The notes under the pieces were generated by a model. The model had not been told where the DNA came from. It worked only from the letters and a program-made list of their open reading frames with translations, and searched no databases. Positions 7,667-15,458 of a stretch of 64,000 nt of DNA are shown one piece after another; positions within the stretch are counted from its first letter, which is position 1; each line of letters opens with the position of its first letter. The position numbers were made by a program, and so were the translations under genes. The DNA comes from Mucilaginibacter sp. UBA5151 (GTDB taxonomy: Bacteria; Bacteroidota; Bacteroidia; Sphingobacteriales; Sphingobacteriaceae), in the NCBI GenBank assembly GCA_002413785.1, contig DHXR01000040.1, positions 1 through 64,000 of the forward strand, read 5' to 3'.

Positions 7667-7930
7667 TTATTTTAATGAATCTGTAACATAAGGTAATAAA
7701 CCAATATGGCGTGCACGCTTAACAGCCTGCGCCACCTTACGCTGAAATTTTAACGAAGTACCTGTTAAACGGCGTGGTAATACTTTACCCTGATCGTTAA
7801 TAAACTTCAATAAAAAGTTAGCGTCTTTGTAATCGATATACTTGATCCCGTTCTTTTTAAAACGGCAGTATTTTTTACGTGTATCCTCCACTTTGGGGGC
7901 TGTAACGTATTTAATTTGGTCGTTTGCCAT
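7667..7930 (-). CDS. rpsR: 30S ribosomal protein S18
   Basis: S18 is a small-subunit protein that forms a heterodimer with S6 in the platform. The 87-residue sequence contains the S18 core: YCRFKKNGIKYIDYKD, LPRRLTGTSLKFQRKVAQAV and the terminal ARHIGLLPYV. It overlaps or abuts rpsF (the rpsF stop and rpsR start share position 7930), which supports co-translation with its binding partner S6. Family length is normal. Confidence 0.97.
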   Translation of the reverse strand: MANDQIKYVTAPKVEDTRKKYCRFKKNGIKYIDYKDANFLLKFINDQGKVLPRRLTGTSLKFQRKVAQAVKRARHIGLLPYVTDSLK

Positions 7931-8298
7931 TAGTTTGCAGCCTCCTCTGTTTTAACCGGTTTCTTTTGGTTGAATGCGCCGCTACGTTTTTTCTCATTGT
8001 AAGCGATGGCATGTTTATCCAAAGCGATGGTGAGGAAACGTAAAACACGCTCATCGCGCCTTAATTCCACTTCCAGTTTGTTAATTAAATCACCCGGAGC
8101 CCTGAATTCAGTTAAGTGATAGTACCCTGTAGTCTTTTTTTGAATAGGGTACGCAAGTTTTTTCAAACCCCAATTATCCTCCTGGACAATTTCGGCTCCG
8201 TTATCAGTAAGGATTTTGCTGTACTTGGCATTGGCCTCGGCAGCTACTTCAACTGACAACAACGGGGTTAGAACGATCACGATTTCGTACTGTTGCAT
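7930..8298 (-). CDS. rpsF: 30S ribosomal protein S6
   Basis: S6 binds S18 and 16S rRNA in the platform of the small subunit. The 122-residue protein has the S6 pattern: MQQYEIVIVLTPLLS at the N-terminus, EDNWGLKKLAYPIQKKTTGYY in the middle (about 41-61) and ELRRDERVLRFLTIALDKHA, plus a basic C-terminal tail with KKPVKTEEAAN. It is the first gene of the operon. The leader between the -7 box and ATG is about 45 nt and contains the short hairpin CCCG-TAATAG-CGGG, which might take part in autoregulation by S6:S18, but it does not clearly match the known leader motif. Confidence 0.96.
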   Translation of the reverse strand: MQQYEIVIVLTPLLSVEVAAEANAKYSKILTDNGAEIVQEDNWGLKKLAYPIQKKTTGYYHLTEFRAPGDLINKLEVELRRDERVLRFLTIALDKHAIAYNEKKRSGAFNQKKPVKTEEAAN

Positions 8299-8343
8299 TG
8301 TTATACTTTGATTTTTAATAAATTACCCGCTATTACGGGGCTG

Positions 8344-8351
8344 CAAAGATA
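8344..8351 (-). promoter_or_regulatory. -7 box of the rpsF operon
   Basis: TATCTTTG on the minus strand matches TAnnTTTG and lies 45 bp upstream of the rpsF start codon. Confidence 0.6.
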
Positions 8352-8566
8352 GAATTTTTTGTGAAATAGTGTGTGCTTTTTTCACAAAATTGCACATTTG
8401 ACTAACGCTTTTTTGAAATTGTGTGCTGGTTTTTGTTGGGTTGTTGCTTTTTTTAACGTTTTTCAAACATTGCGATGGTTTTATTGATTTGCTGTTTCGG
8501 TGTGGAGATGTGTTTATTGCTTGCGGACAGGATGTTGTTTAAAAATGATTTTACGAAGAAATCGTA

Positions 8567-8588
8567 GAGACGCGATGCATCGCGTCTC
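8567..8588. repeat. 22-bp perfect palindrome
   Basis: GAGACGCGATG (8567-8577) is followed by its exact reverse complement CATCGCGTCTC (8578-8588), centred on ATGCAT. Palindromes of this GTAGAGACGCGATG type are a recurring intergenic repeat in several bacterial phyla. Only one copy is in the window. Confidence 0.7.
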
Positions 8589-8690
8589 CCGCCAGAATTG
8601 ACGTGTAATAATTATTGCAGGTAGAAGACGTAATGCGTTAATACAATAATTAACTGCAAACTGCCACTGCTAACTGTTTGCCAAAAATCT

Positions 8691-8768
8691 GGGCGCCCGG
8701 GCGGGCTATCCGCTCATATTGCACAGGCCTTATCCACAAGGCCGGTATCCGCTGCTATCCCTGGCGCG
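8691..8768. other. GC-rich conserved-looking element
   Basis: This segment is far more GC-rich than its flanks. It contains GGGCGCCCGGGCGGGC at its start, TATCCGCT twice (8707-8714 and 8746-8753), and a hairpin GGCCTT-ATCCAC-AAGGCC (8726-8743). I recall similar text as a dispersed element in related genomes, but cannot confirm that here. Function unknown. Confidence 0.35.
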
Positions 8769-8849
8769 AAAAAGGGAAATCTGCATAAAACTGGCAGTTA
8801 ATTGACAAAACAATACCTAATTTCGCTAAGTCTAACTATAAAACAAATA

Positions 8850-9731
8850 ATGCACACCCCAAAAACCATCACCATCGCCTCAAAAAACAAGCACCCCTTA
8901 ACGGTTAACCGCCTTGGCTACGGCACTATGCGCCTTACTGGCGAAGGCATTTACGGCGAACCGCCAAACCGGCCCGAGGCATTGCAAATATTGAAACAGG
9001 CAATTGCCGGCGGCGTTAATTTTATTGATACGGCGGACTATTACGGCGAAGACGTAACCAACCGCCTTATTTATGAGGCGCTATCCCCCTACCCTCCCGG
9101 CCTGGTAATATGCACCAAAGTTGGCGGAGCCCGCAAACCCGACAAAAGCTGGATCCCCTTTAACCGTCCTGAAAATTTGCGCAGCAGTATTGACAACAAC
9201 CTGCGCACCCTCAGGCTGGAGCAGATAACACTGGTGCATTTCAGGGCGATAGCCGGTCATGGTGCGCCCTTTAAGGAGTCAATGGATGCGATGTTTGAAA
9301 TGCAGAAAGAAGGCAAAATACTGCACGTCGGCGTAAGCAACGTAACCCGCGATGAACTTGAAACAGCAATGTCCATGGGTGACATAGCCACCGTAGAAAA
9401 CATGTACGGTCACGCGCAGCGCACCACTCATAAAGGTCCGCATGGCGACAGCAACGGCGGCGGCGAAGTGCTGGATATTTGCGAAGCCAATGGCATACCC
9501 CTGTTACCGTATTTTTCGCTGTTCCTGTCGATGCCCAAAAAGGATACCCGTATAGCAGAAATTGCAAAGAAATACGGCATAAGCGAAGTGCAGGCAAATA
9601 TAGCCTGGCTACTGCATCGCTCACCATGGATCTTGCCGATACCGGGAACATCCTCCTTAAAACATTTTGAAGAAAATATAAAAGCTACGGATATTAAGCT
9701 GACTGAGGAAGATATGAAGTTTCTGGAATAA
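8850..9731 (+). CDS. Aldo/keto reductase, PdxI/YdbC-like
   Basis: A 293-residue single-domain (beta/alpha)8 NADPH-dependent aldo/keto reductase. The catalytic region FIDTADYYGE and the lysine strand VICTKVGG are present. The overall text (VNRLGYGTMRLTGEGIYGEP, DNNLRTLRLEQITLVHFRA, WLLHRSPWILPIPGTSS) resembles E. coli YdbC/PdxI, which reduces pyridoxal to pyridoxine. As in that subfamily, the position of the usual catalytic histidine (LxLH) appears to be occupied by an NLR/HFR-type sequence. The open frame extends to ATG 8802, but that part reads through a promoter-like region, so ATG 8850 is preferred. Pyridoxal reductase activity is an inference. Confidence 0.85.
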   Translation: MHTPKTITIASKNKHPLTVNRLGYGTMRLTGEGIYGEPPNRPEALQILKQAIAGGVNFIDTADYYGEDVTNRLIYEALSPYPPGLVICTKVGGARKPDKSWIPFNRPENLRSSIDNNLRTLRLEQITLVHFRAIAGHGAPFKESMDAMFEMQKEGKILHVGVSNVTRDELETAMSMGDIATVENMYGHAQRTTHKGPHGDSNGGGEVLDICEANGIPLLPYFSLFLSMPKKDTRIAEIAKKYGISEVQANIAWLLHRSPWILPIPGTSSLKHFEENIKATDIKLTEEDMKFLE

Positions 9732-9745
9732 TTTATACATTGGAC

Positions 9746-9778
9746 AGACTTGCGAAGTTTTTAAAACTTCGCAAGTCT
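9746..9778. terminator. Long AT-centred hairpin, upstream member of a pair
   Basis: The 33-bp sequence has 16-bp complementary arms (AGACTTGCGAAGTTTT and its complement) and lies 15 bp after the aldo/keto reductase stop. T-rich and A-rich centres allow termination in both directions. A close relative lies at 10077-10109. Confidence 0.65.
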
Positions 9779-9800
9779 AATCAGGTTGTATTAAAAACCG

Positions 9801-10064
9801 TTGATCATGCAGTATAATGAAAATGAAAACACATCATCGCTCTTGTTGGAAAAAATCCCAACAAAGGCGACAACCGAAACAATAACCCTGTTATCGCCCG
9901 GTGATGATGATGTTAACGATGGCGACAGCGATGGGTCGGATATAGACGATGAGGATTTTGAAGATATGGCCGAAGACAAGGATGACCTCCATGAAATTGA
10001 ATTGGATAATAATATTTTAGCCCCGGATGATGACGACCATTTACCGGATGATGACCTGGCGTAA
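9801..10064 (+). CDS. Highly acidic hypothetical protein
   Basis: A small protein of 87 residues (85 if ATG 9807 is used) dominated by Asp and Glu from residue 34 on (PGDDDVNDGDSDGSDIDDED and PDDDDHLPDDDLA). There is no signal peptide, membrane segment or recognisable fold, and the C-terminal half is probably disordered. It is flanked on both sides by the same type of hairpin, so it is likely an independent transcription unit. Possible roles, such as a nucleic-acid mimic or metal binder, are guesses. I assign none. Confidence 0.6.
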   Translation: MIMQYNENENTSSLLLEKIPTKATTETITLLSPGDDDVNDGDSDGSDIDDEDFEDMAEDKDDLHEIELDNNILAPDDDDHLPDDDLA

Positions 10065-10076
10065 ATAGGTAATAAA

Positions 10077-10109
10077 AAACTTACGAAGTTTTAAAAACTT
10101 CGTAAGTTT
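10077..10109. terminator. Long AT-centred hairpin between convergent genes
   Basis: Arms AAACTTACGAAGTTTT and the complement form a 16-bp stem. It separates the acidic-protein gene (+) from the Uma2 gene (-) and probably terminates both. Relative to 9746-9778 the stem has paired changes (G-C to A-T) at matching positions in both arms. Confidence 0.7.
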
Positions 10110-10117
10110 CGCGCGTT

Positions 10118-10708
10118 TTAGCCGGGTATTTCTATTTCGAACAATTCATCCAAACCCATAGTAAAGCCCGGAAGTATCGTGGTAGTTACTTCGTCACCAA
10201 AAGTTTGAAGGCGGGATAGCTTGTATTGGCCTTTTAACAAAACACACTTCAAAAATGATTTGCTGTACGGGAAAATAATCCAGTATTCCTTAACGCCAGC
10301 CGCTTCGTAAGCCTCGAATTTATTTTTTAAATCTTTACTGTTATTACCCTTTATTAAGATCTCAACGACTATATCAGGCGCACCAATGCACCCGCGTTCA
10401 TCGATTTTATTGGCATCGCATACAACACAGATATCCGGTTGCAAAACGGTGAAAACATCACTATCATCAATAGATAATTTTGGTAATCGTACATCAAATG
10501 GCGCAGTAAAAACTTCTATCGATCTTCCTTCAATATAATTCGCCAATGAACAACTTATGAATCCGGATAAAAGCTGATGCAAGGTTCCCGGCGAAGATCC
10601 CATGTTAAATATTTTTCCGTTTATCAATTCTACACGTTCATCAAAAGTCCAACTGTAATAGTCAGCGTATGAGTAGGTTTCGGAAAGATCAAGGTCTTGT
10701 AATTGCAT
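10118..10708 (-). CDS. Uma2 family putative nuclease
   Basis: The 196-residue protein belongs to the Uma2 (DUF820) family, which has a PD-(D/E)xK restriction-endonuclease-like fold. The core is visible as VLQPDICVVCD (about 88-98), GAPDIVVEIL (about 108-117) and the following lysine-containing helix KNKFEAYEAAGVKEYWII. The family is abundant in cyanobacteria and environmental bacteria and its biological role is unclear; some members are linked to mobile elements. The acidic and lysine residues of the putative active site (PD...E-I-L...K) appear intact. It stands alone with its own promoter. Confidence 0.88.
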   Translation of the reverse strand: MQLQDLDLSETYSYADYYSWTFDERVELINGKIFNMGSSPGTLHQLLSGFISCSLANYIEGRSIEVFTAPFDVRLPKLSIDDSDVFTVLQPDICVVCDANKIDERGCIGAPDIVVEILIKGNNSKDLKNKFEAYEAAGVKEYWIIFPYSKSFLKCVLLKGQYKLSRLQTFGDEVTTTILPGFTMGLDELFEIEIPG

Positions 10709-10728
10709 AAAATCTAATCTGAATTACA

Positions 10729-10736
10729 CAAATTTA
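10729..10736 (-). promoter_or_regulatory. -7 box of the Uma2 gene
   Basis: TAAATTTG on the minus strand, 20 bp upstream of the ATG at 10708. Confidence 0.5.
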
Positions 10737-10811
10737 ATCAATTGTAAGCTAATTTAAAGTTCAACTCCAACCTAATTATGCACACCGCTTTTAACTAAGC
10801 CATTTTGTTAT

Positions 10812-10819
10812 TACCTTTA
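10812..10819 (+). promoter_or_regulatory. Candidate -7 box of dnaX
   Basis: TACCTTTA differs from TAnnTTTG only at the last base and ends 5 nt before the GTG start of dnaX, so the transcript would be essentially leaderless. No clear -33 element is seen. Confidence 0.4.
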
Positions 10820-10824
10820 TAGCT

Positions 10825-12615
10825 GTGGATAATTTTATTGTTTCGGCTCGCAAATACCGCCCGGCTACTTTTGAAAGTGTTGTAGGTCAGCAGCATATCA
10901 CCAATACGCTAAAAAACGCCATTAAAAATAATCAGCTGGCGCAGGCATTTTTATTCTGCGGTCCGCGTGGCGTGGGCAAAACTACCTGTGCGCGTATCCT
11001 TGCCAAAACCATCAACTGCGAAAACCTGCTGCCAAACGGCGAGGCTTGCGGCGTTTGCGCCTCCTGCCAGTCGTTCCAAACAGGTAATTCATTTAATGTA
11101 CACGAACTGGATGCGGCTTCCAATAACTCGGTCGACGATATCCGCAGCCTGATCGAACAGGTGCGTATCCCGCCACAGGCAGTTCGTTATAAGATCTATA
11201 TTATCGACGAAGTTCACATGCTGTCACAGGCAGCCTTCAATGCGTTTTTAAAAACGCTGGAAGAACCGCCGCATTACGCAATTTTTATATTAGCCACTAC
11301 CGAAAAGCATAAAATACTGCCAACCATACTTTCACGCTGCCAGATCTTTGATTTTAACCGCATCAGGGTGGATGATATGGCCTCGCATTTGGCATCTATC
11401 GCACAAAAGGAGAGCATCAGCTTTGAGCCGGACGGACTGCACATCATCGCCCAGAAAGCCGACGGCGGTTTACGTGATGCACTGTCCATGTTCGACCAAA
11501 TCGTTAGTTTTTCAGGAGGCAACGTTACTTATAGTTCGGTAATCGATAACCTGAATATACTGGATTACGATTATTATTTTAACATAACAGGCAGTTTGCT
11601 GACCGAAGACAGCGCCAAAACTTTATTGCTGTTTGATGAAATATTAACCCGGGGTTTTGACGGCGCACATTTTATAAGCGGTCTTTCGGAGCATTTCCGT
11701 AACCTGCTGGTAAGTAAGGACCAGGCAACCTTAAAACTGCTCGAAGTCAGCGAAGGTATAAAAGCGAAATATTTGCAGCAATCACAGGCTTCCAGTGTTT
11801 CGTTTCTGCTTTCAGCCCTGAATATTGCCAATCAGTGCGACTTGAGTTATAAGCTGAGTAAAAACCAGCGGTTGCAGGTAGAGCTGGCATTGCTAAAGAT
11901 GTGCCACTTACAGTCGGTTTTTAACCTTGCTTCAATTCCTGCAAATGGCGGGGAACTAAAAAAAAAACCTGATACCCCAGGGATAAGCACTGAAAAAGAA
12001 CAAAAAACGGTAAGCGAAATGCCTGTGGTCAGTGACCCCCAGGTGCCATATCAAACCACAAAAACCCAGGCAATTGATAAACAACCTGTGGCTGTTAAAC
12101 CAGATGTAGTTGCCGAAAAACCAAAAGTATTCATCCCCAACCTGCATGCTTCCTCAACATCGGTAAAAATCCCTTCTTTAAAAGATGTAAGCAAAACCAA
12201 GGAGGAGATGCTGGAAGAGGAAGACCCTTACATGAAAGGGGATGCTAAGGACGCTTATACAAACGACCAGTTTTTACAATGCTGGAGCGATTTTGCAGCA
12301 AGATTAAAATCGGACGGTAAAAAGAATGCCCTTACTATTTTTATATCCAGCCCCCCCAAATTGATCGCCCCCGACAAATATGAAGTTACTGTTGAAAACA
12401 AGGTGCAGGAAAATTATTTCAGGGACGAGCGGCCAAACCTGCTCAATTTTTTAAGGCTCACCTTAAGGAATTTTGATATTGAAGTGAGCGTCCGCATCGA
12501 CGAAAAAGCTGTCGTAAAACGTCCCTATACCGCCGCCGAAAAATTTCAGCACATGGCCGCAAAAAATCCGGCACTGGTTGAGCTGAAGAATAAGTTTAAC
12601 CTTGATCTGGATTAG
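10825..12615 (+). CDS. dnaX: DNA polymerase III subunit gamma/tau
   Basis: DnaX is the AAA+ motor of the clamp loader of the replicative polymerase. The 596-residue protein has Walker A GPRGVGKTT (46-54), a zinc site C65, C75, C78, C81, Walker B/SRC region DEVHMLSQAAFNAFLKTLEE and SRCQIFDF, then a variable Pro/Lys/Val-rich linker (about 370-440) and a C-terminal domain. The start is GTG at 10825. It gives MDNFIVSARKYRPATF, the expected family N-terminus, so it is very likely correct despite having no leader room. I see no obvious slippery heptamer that would make a separate gamma form, though the A-run near 11961 (within GGGAACTAAAAAAAAAACC) lies in the linker and could promote slippage. Confidence 0.95.
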   Translation: MDNFIVSARKYRPATFESVVGQQHITNTLKNAIKNNQLAQAFLFCGPRGVGKTTCARILAKTINCENLLPNGEACGVCASCQSFQTGNSFNVHELDAASNNSVDDIRSLIEQVRIPPQAVRYKIYIIDEVHMLSQAAFNAFLKTLEEPPHYAIFILATTEKHKILPTILSRCQIFDFNRIRVDDMASHLASIAQKESISFEPDGLHIIAQKADGGLRDALSMFDQIVSFSGGNVTYSSVIDNLNILDYDYYFNITGSLLTEDSAKTLLLFDEILTRGFDGAHFISGLSEHFRNLLVSKDQATLKLLEVSEGIKAKYLQQSQASSVSFLLSALNIANQCDLSYKLSKNQRLQVELALLKMCHLQSVFNLASIPANGGELKKKPDTPGISTEKEQKTVSEMPVVSDPQVPYQTTKTQAIDKQPVAVKPDVVAEKPKVFIPNLHASSTSVKIPSLKDVSKTKEEMLEEEDPYMKGDAKDAYTNDQFLQCWSDFAARLKSDGKKNALTIFISSPPKLIAPDKYEVTVENKVQENYFRDERPNLLNFLRLTLRNFDIEVSVRIDEKAVVKRPYTAAEKFQHMAAKNPALVELKNKFNLDLD

Positions 12616-12616
12616 G

Positions 12617-12650
12617 GGGAGAGATTAGTGGCTGGAGATTTGAGATTAGT
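12617..12650. repeat. GAGATTAG word block
   Basis: Reiterated GAGATTAG/GGAGATTTG words directly follow the dnaX stop. The same word type forms the longer inverted element at 42773-42842. Only one arm is present here. Confidence 0.5.
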
Positions 12651-12846
12651 TTTTTTTCTGAGGGTAATCGTTCACAAAACGAGTGAACTAAAATAATTGA
12701 ACTTTGCGCTATTTTTAGGCTAACTGGTCGCTTACCTGGTATTAGCGTGCCTATGTGTAATTCTTACCCGGATAATTCCTACTTTTAACCTGCACTTCTT
12801 TAACATGGCACCAATTATTGTTAAAAACTTTTCTAATTAAACATAC

Positions 12847-14466
12847 ATGATCAAAAAACTCATCGGTGGACTGTTGTTTCTTGCCGTTACAGCGAGTCGT
12901 TTACTTGCACAACAAAATGAAGTACTGATATACCACCCTATTCAGACTGACAAGAACGGCAATATTATACCCTGGTATAATGCCGACCCTGCAATAGCCT
13001 ACGACCATGACTTGCAAATAGTGTGGAATTTTTGGATCAACATGCGCAGGGACCCTAATGGTTTGCCCTATTATATGGACCACCAGGTTTGGAACAAAAC
13101 AATGGATGACCCCCGCGGTATTGGCGGCGACCAGTTTATGATGGCCATGTCATCATGGAGGCTATATTATGCCTATACCGGGAATGAAAATGTAAAAAAC
13201 AACCTTTATTTCCTTGCCGAATATTATTTAAGCCATGGCATGTCGCCGGCGAATTGCAAATGGCCCGATATTCCGTTTCCATATAATACACTTATCTATT
13301 CTGGGATATATGACGGCGATATGCGCAGCGGTAAAGGCGTTGCCCAGCCGGATAAGGCAGGGTCATTCGGGCTGGAATTGGTACATGCTTACAAAATAAA
13401 AAATGAGCCGCTTTTCCTGGATGCAGCGATAAAAATTGCCAATACGCTGGCAGCAAATGTAAAACAAGGGACAACCACACATTCACCCCTGCCATTTAAA
13501 GTGAACGTTTTTACCGGCAAAACTGCATTACTGCAGGATGATGAACTTGTAAAATCTAAAGACACCGCTTGTTATACCAGTAACCTTACGCCAACCCTGC
13601 AACTATTTTTTGACCTGATAGAACTGAACAAAGGAAATGTTGCTTCCTATAAAACAGGTGCGAACAAAATTTTAGCCTGGCTAAAGAAATATCCTATCCA
13701 AAATAACCGCTGGGGCCCGTTTTTTGAAGATGTAGGCGAGTGGAGCCAAACCCAGATTAACGCCATGACCTGCGCCCGATATATGATGGAACATCCGCAA
13801 TATTTCCCCGAATGGAAAACGGAGGTAAAAAGTATCATTAATTGGGTGCATACCAGTTTTAATAATGACAAATGGAAGAAATATGGGGTGATCGTCACTA
13901 ACGAGCAGTCGGTTTATCCTGTTCCCGGAGAAAGCCATAGCGCGCGGCAGGCAGCTGATGAGTTGCTCTATGGTTCTTTAACGGGAGACACTTCTTATTA
14001 TGCCAATGCTGTACACGAACTGAACTGGGCGACATACACAGTTGATTTTGATGGAAAGAATTGCTTCCCTTTTGATGAGCCCTGGCTTACTGATGGCTAC
14101 GGTGATTACGTAAGGCATTATTTGCGCGCGATGGCCACCTATCCTGAACTGTCGCCGGTTGAAGACCATATTCTATCCAGCACCTCGGTTATTCAGCAAG
14201 CAGACTACAAAGGCCACTTTCATAAATATTACGGTGTTGATTTTGCAGAAATTGATTCGAATAAGATGCGCCTGTACTACCGCACTTTTGATAATACCGG
14301 CACCGAAGAACTCAAACTAAAAAACCAGCCAACAACTGTACTGCTGAATGATAAACCATTAAAAGAAACATCCGATGGTGAAGGCTACACATGGACAGCG
14401 CTCGAAAAAGGCGGCGGCGTTTTATGGGTGAGGAGGAAGTATGGGAATAGGGTGGTGGTGGAGTAG
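12847..14466 (+). CDS. Secreted protein, probable alpha/alpha-toroid fold
   Basis: The 539-residue protein has an N-terminal signal peptide (MIKKLIGGLLFLAVTASRLLA, cleavage before QQN). It then has a series of helical segments with conserved Trp, Tyr and Asp, such as YNADPAIAYDHDLQIVWNFW, MSSWRLYYAYTGNE, ISPANCKWPDIPFPYNT-like text and GDYVRHYLRAMATYP. This pattern is typical of (alpha/alpha)6 or (alpha/alpha)7 toroids found in glycoside hydrolases, polysaccharide lyases and epimerases. A short beta-rich tail follows (about 470-539). No SusC/SusD pair is nearby, so it is not in an obvious polysaccharide utilisation locus. Substrate and reaction are not assigned. Confidence 0.6.
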   Translation: MIKKLIGGLLFLAVTASRLLAQQNEVLIYHPIQTDKNGNIIPWYNADPAIAYDHDLQIVWNFWINMRRDPNGLPYYMDHQVWNKTMDDPRGIGGDQFMMAMSSWRLYYAYTGNENVKNNLYFLAEYYLSHGMSPANCKWPDIPFPYNTLIYSGIYDGDMRSGKGVAQPDKAGSFGLELVHAYKIKNEPLFLDAAIKIANTLAANVKQGTTTHSPLPFKVNVFTGKTALLQDDELVKSKDTACYTSNLTPTLQLFFDLIELNKGNVASYKTGANKILAWLKKYPIQNNRWGPFFEDVGEWSQTQINAMTCARYMMEHPQYFPEWKTEVKSIINWVHTSFNNDKWKKYGVIVTNEQSVYPVPGESHSARQAADELLYGSLTGDTSYYANAVHELNWATYTVDFDGKNCFPFDEPWLTDGYGDYVRHYLRAMATYPELSPVEDHILSSTSVIQQADYKGHFHKYYGVDFAEIDSNKMRLYYRTFDNTGTEELKLKNQPTTVLLNDKPLKETSDGEGYTWTALEKGGGVLWVRRKYGNRVVVE

Positions 14467-15150
14467 GAAAACAAAAAAAGCCAGGCTTCCGTGCGATTCC
14501 CTCCTTCGGGAGGGTAGGGAGGGGTTTCGCCGAGCGACATTACTGTCATGTATGGCAATCGCTTAGAGAGTTTATCGGTAAGGGTTAAAAGCAAACATTC
14601 TCTTAAAACAATCATACGTTTACCCTCCAACGAGGCACGAGCAAGCGCAAATATGTGATAAAGGAAAAGCCAGCTGAAGTTATAGAAATTAAATTATCCT
14701 ATTTCAACAAAGATTTATTGATAGTAACCTCTGTTATCTTTTGCTATCCACCGCCAAATTTCGTATATTCGCATAAGCTGGCGTGGTTTCATTCGGGATC
14801 ATTTGAAGCAATTATTTCTATTCATTTCGCCTCCTCAAAAAATATTTATTGGCCAATTTTCAGTGAAAAACAGCCTGTTTTTTATGCTCTTTGATTTATT
14901 GCATTGACATACAGTTAATTACATATTTGAACCTTCAAAAATTACGAGAGGCTAAACGCATTTAGCTCCTCAAACCGCAAAAATTACGAGGAGCTAAACG
15001 CATTTAGGTCAACAAAACGCGAAAATTACGAGGGGCTAAACGCGCTTAGGTCAACAAAACACAAAAATTACGAGGAGCTAAACGCGTATAGCTCCTCGTA
15101 ATTGCTTCTTTATAACGGATAAAAACGCTAAAGCAGCAAGGAATGATTCA
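14467..15150. other. Gene-free interval containing the first 42-bp array
   Basis: I see no credible gene. Short frames such as 14655-14894 have no start signal or family features. The interval holds a CCCTCC-TTC-GGGAGGG hairpin near 14510, a further unassigned 350 bp and the 42-bp repeat array at 14937-15103. Confidence 0.6.
14937..15103. repeat. Four-unit 42-bp repeat array, copy 1
   Basis: The anchor ATTACGAG occurs at 14941, 14983, 15025 and 15067, an exact 42-bp period. Each unit carries AAAATTACGAGGAGCTAAAC-like text with a near-palindromic core (GCTAAACGCGTTTAGC type) and an A-rich linker ending in CAAAACGC-like sequence. The last unit ends with the reverse complement of its own start, so 15066-15103 forms a 15-bp stem with an 8-nt loop. 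The same array in inverted orientation lies at 61612-61771. Confidence 0.9.
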
Positions 15151-15395
15151 CTAAAACCCCCACTTCACCCGCAAATAAATGCTGTGACCCAACGGGTGAT
15201 AGCTGCCGTTTTGCTGCGAGAAAAAGATTGCCCGATAAGATCGAGCACCCAGTTGTTGGCAATAGAATAAGTAAGGGTTGGTAAGATAATGATGGAGTTA
15301 CCAGACAGGGAATACATGCCGCCAAGCGATGCTTTAAATATCGGCGAAAAGGAATAGGATGCCTCCGCAAACAAGGTGTATCTGAACGGGAACAT
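15151..15395 (-). pseudogene. Frameshifted C-terminal remnant of a beta-barrel protein
   Basis: Translation from 15395 gives MFPFRYTLFAEASYSFSPIF and continues as barrel-like strands through NWVLDLIGQSF, then loses sense. Adding one T to the T-run at about 15218 restores FSQQNGSYHPLGHSIYLRVK and then WGF with a stop at 15151-15153, a typical outer-membrane C-terminus. Only the last 80 or so residues of the parent protein remain, and no start signal precedes them. It is therefore a decayed fragment. The parent family is probably a porin-like barrel, but I cannot name it. Confidence 0.6.
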
Positions 15396-15458
15396 ATTTT
15401 TAGCCGAACTTTTAAAAAGTTGACAAAGCTGAAATTTTATTGATGCAAATACTAAAGG

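Larger units (their letters stand above)
8352..8801. other. Gene-free interval with palindrome, word repeat and GC-rich element
   Basis: No coding region is seen between the divergent rpsF and aldo/keto reductase genes. It holds a perfect 22-bp palindrome (8567-8588), a block of AACTGC words (8651-8680) and a GC-rich segment (8691-8768) with a hairpin. Confidence 0.6.

Noticed and set aside
8691..8768. tRNA or known riboswitch
   Set aside because: The hairpin and GC-rich text do not give a cloverleaf or any riboswitch core I recognise.
10825..12615. Programmed frameshift producing a separate gamma subunit of DnaX
   Set aside because: There is an A-run in the linker, but no clear slippery heptamer with a downstream hairpin, so I only mention it.
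14655..14894. 79-codon open frame
   Set aside because: No ribosome-binding or promoter signal, no family features, and it lies in a repeat-rich gap.
14937..15103. CRISPR array
   Set aside because: The spacing is regular, but the parts between cores are themselves conserved, the cores vary, and there are only four units and no cas genes. Real spacers would be unrelated to each other.
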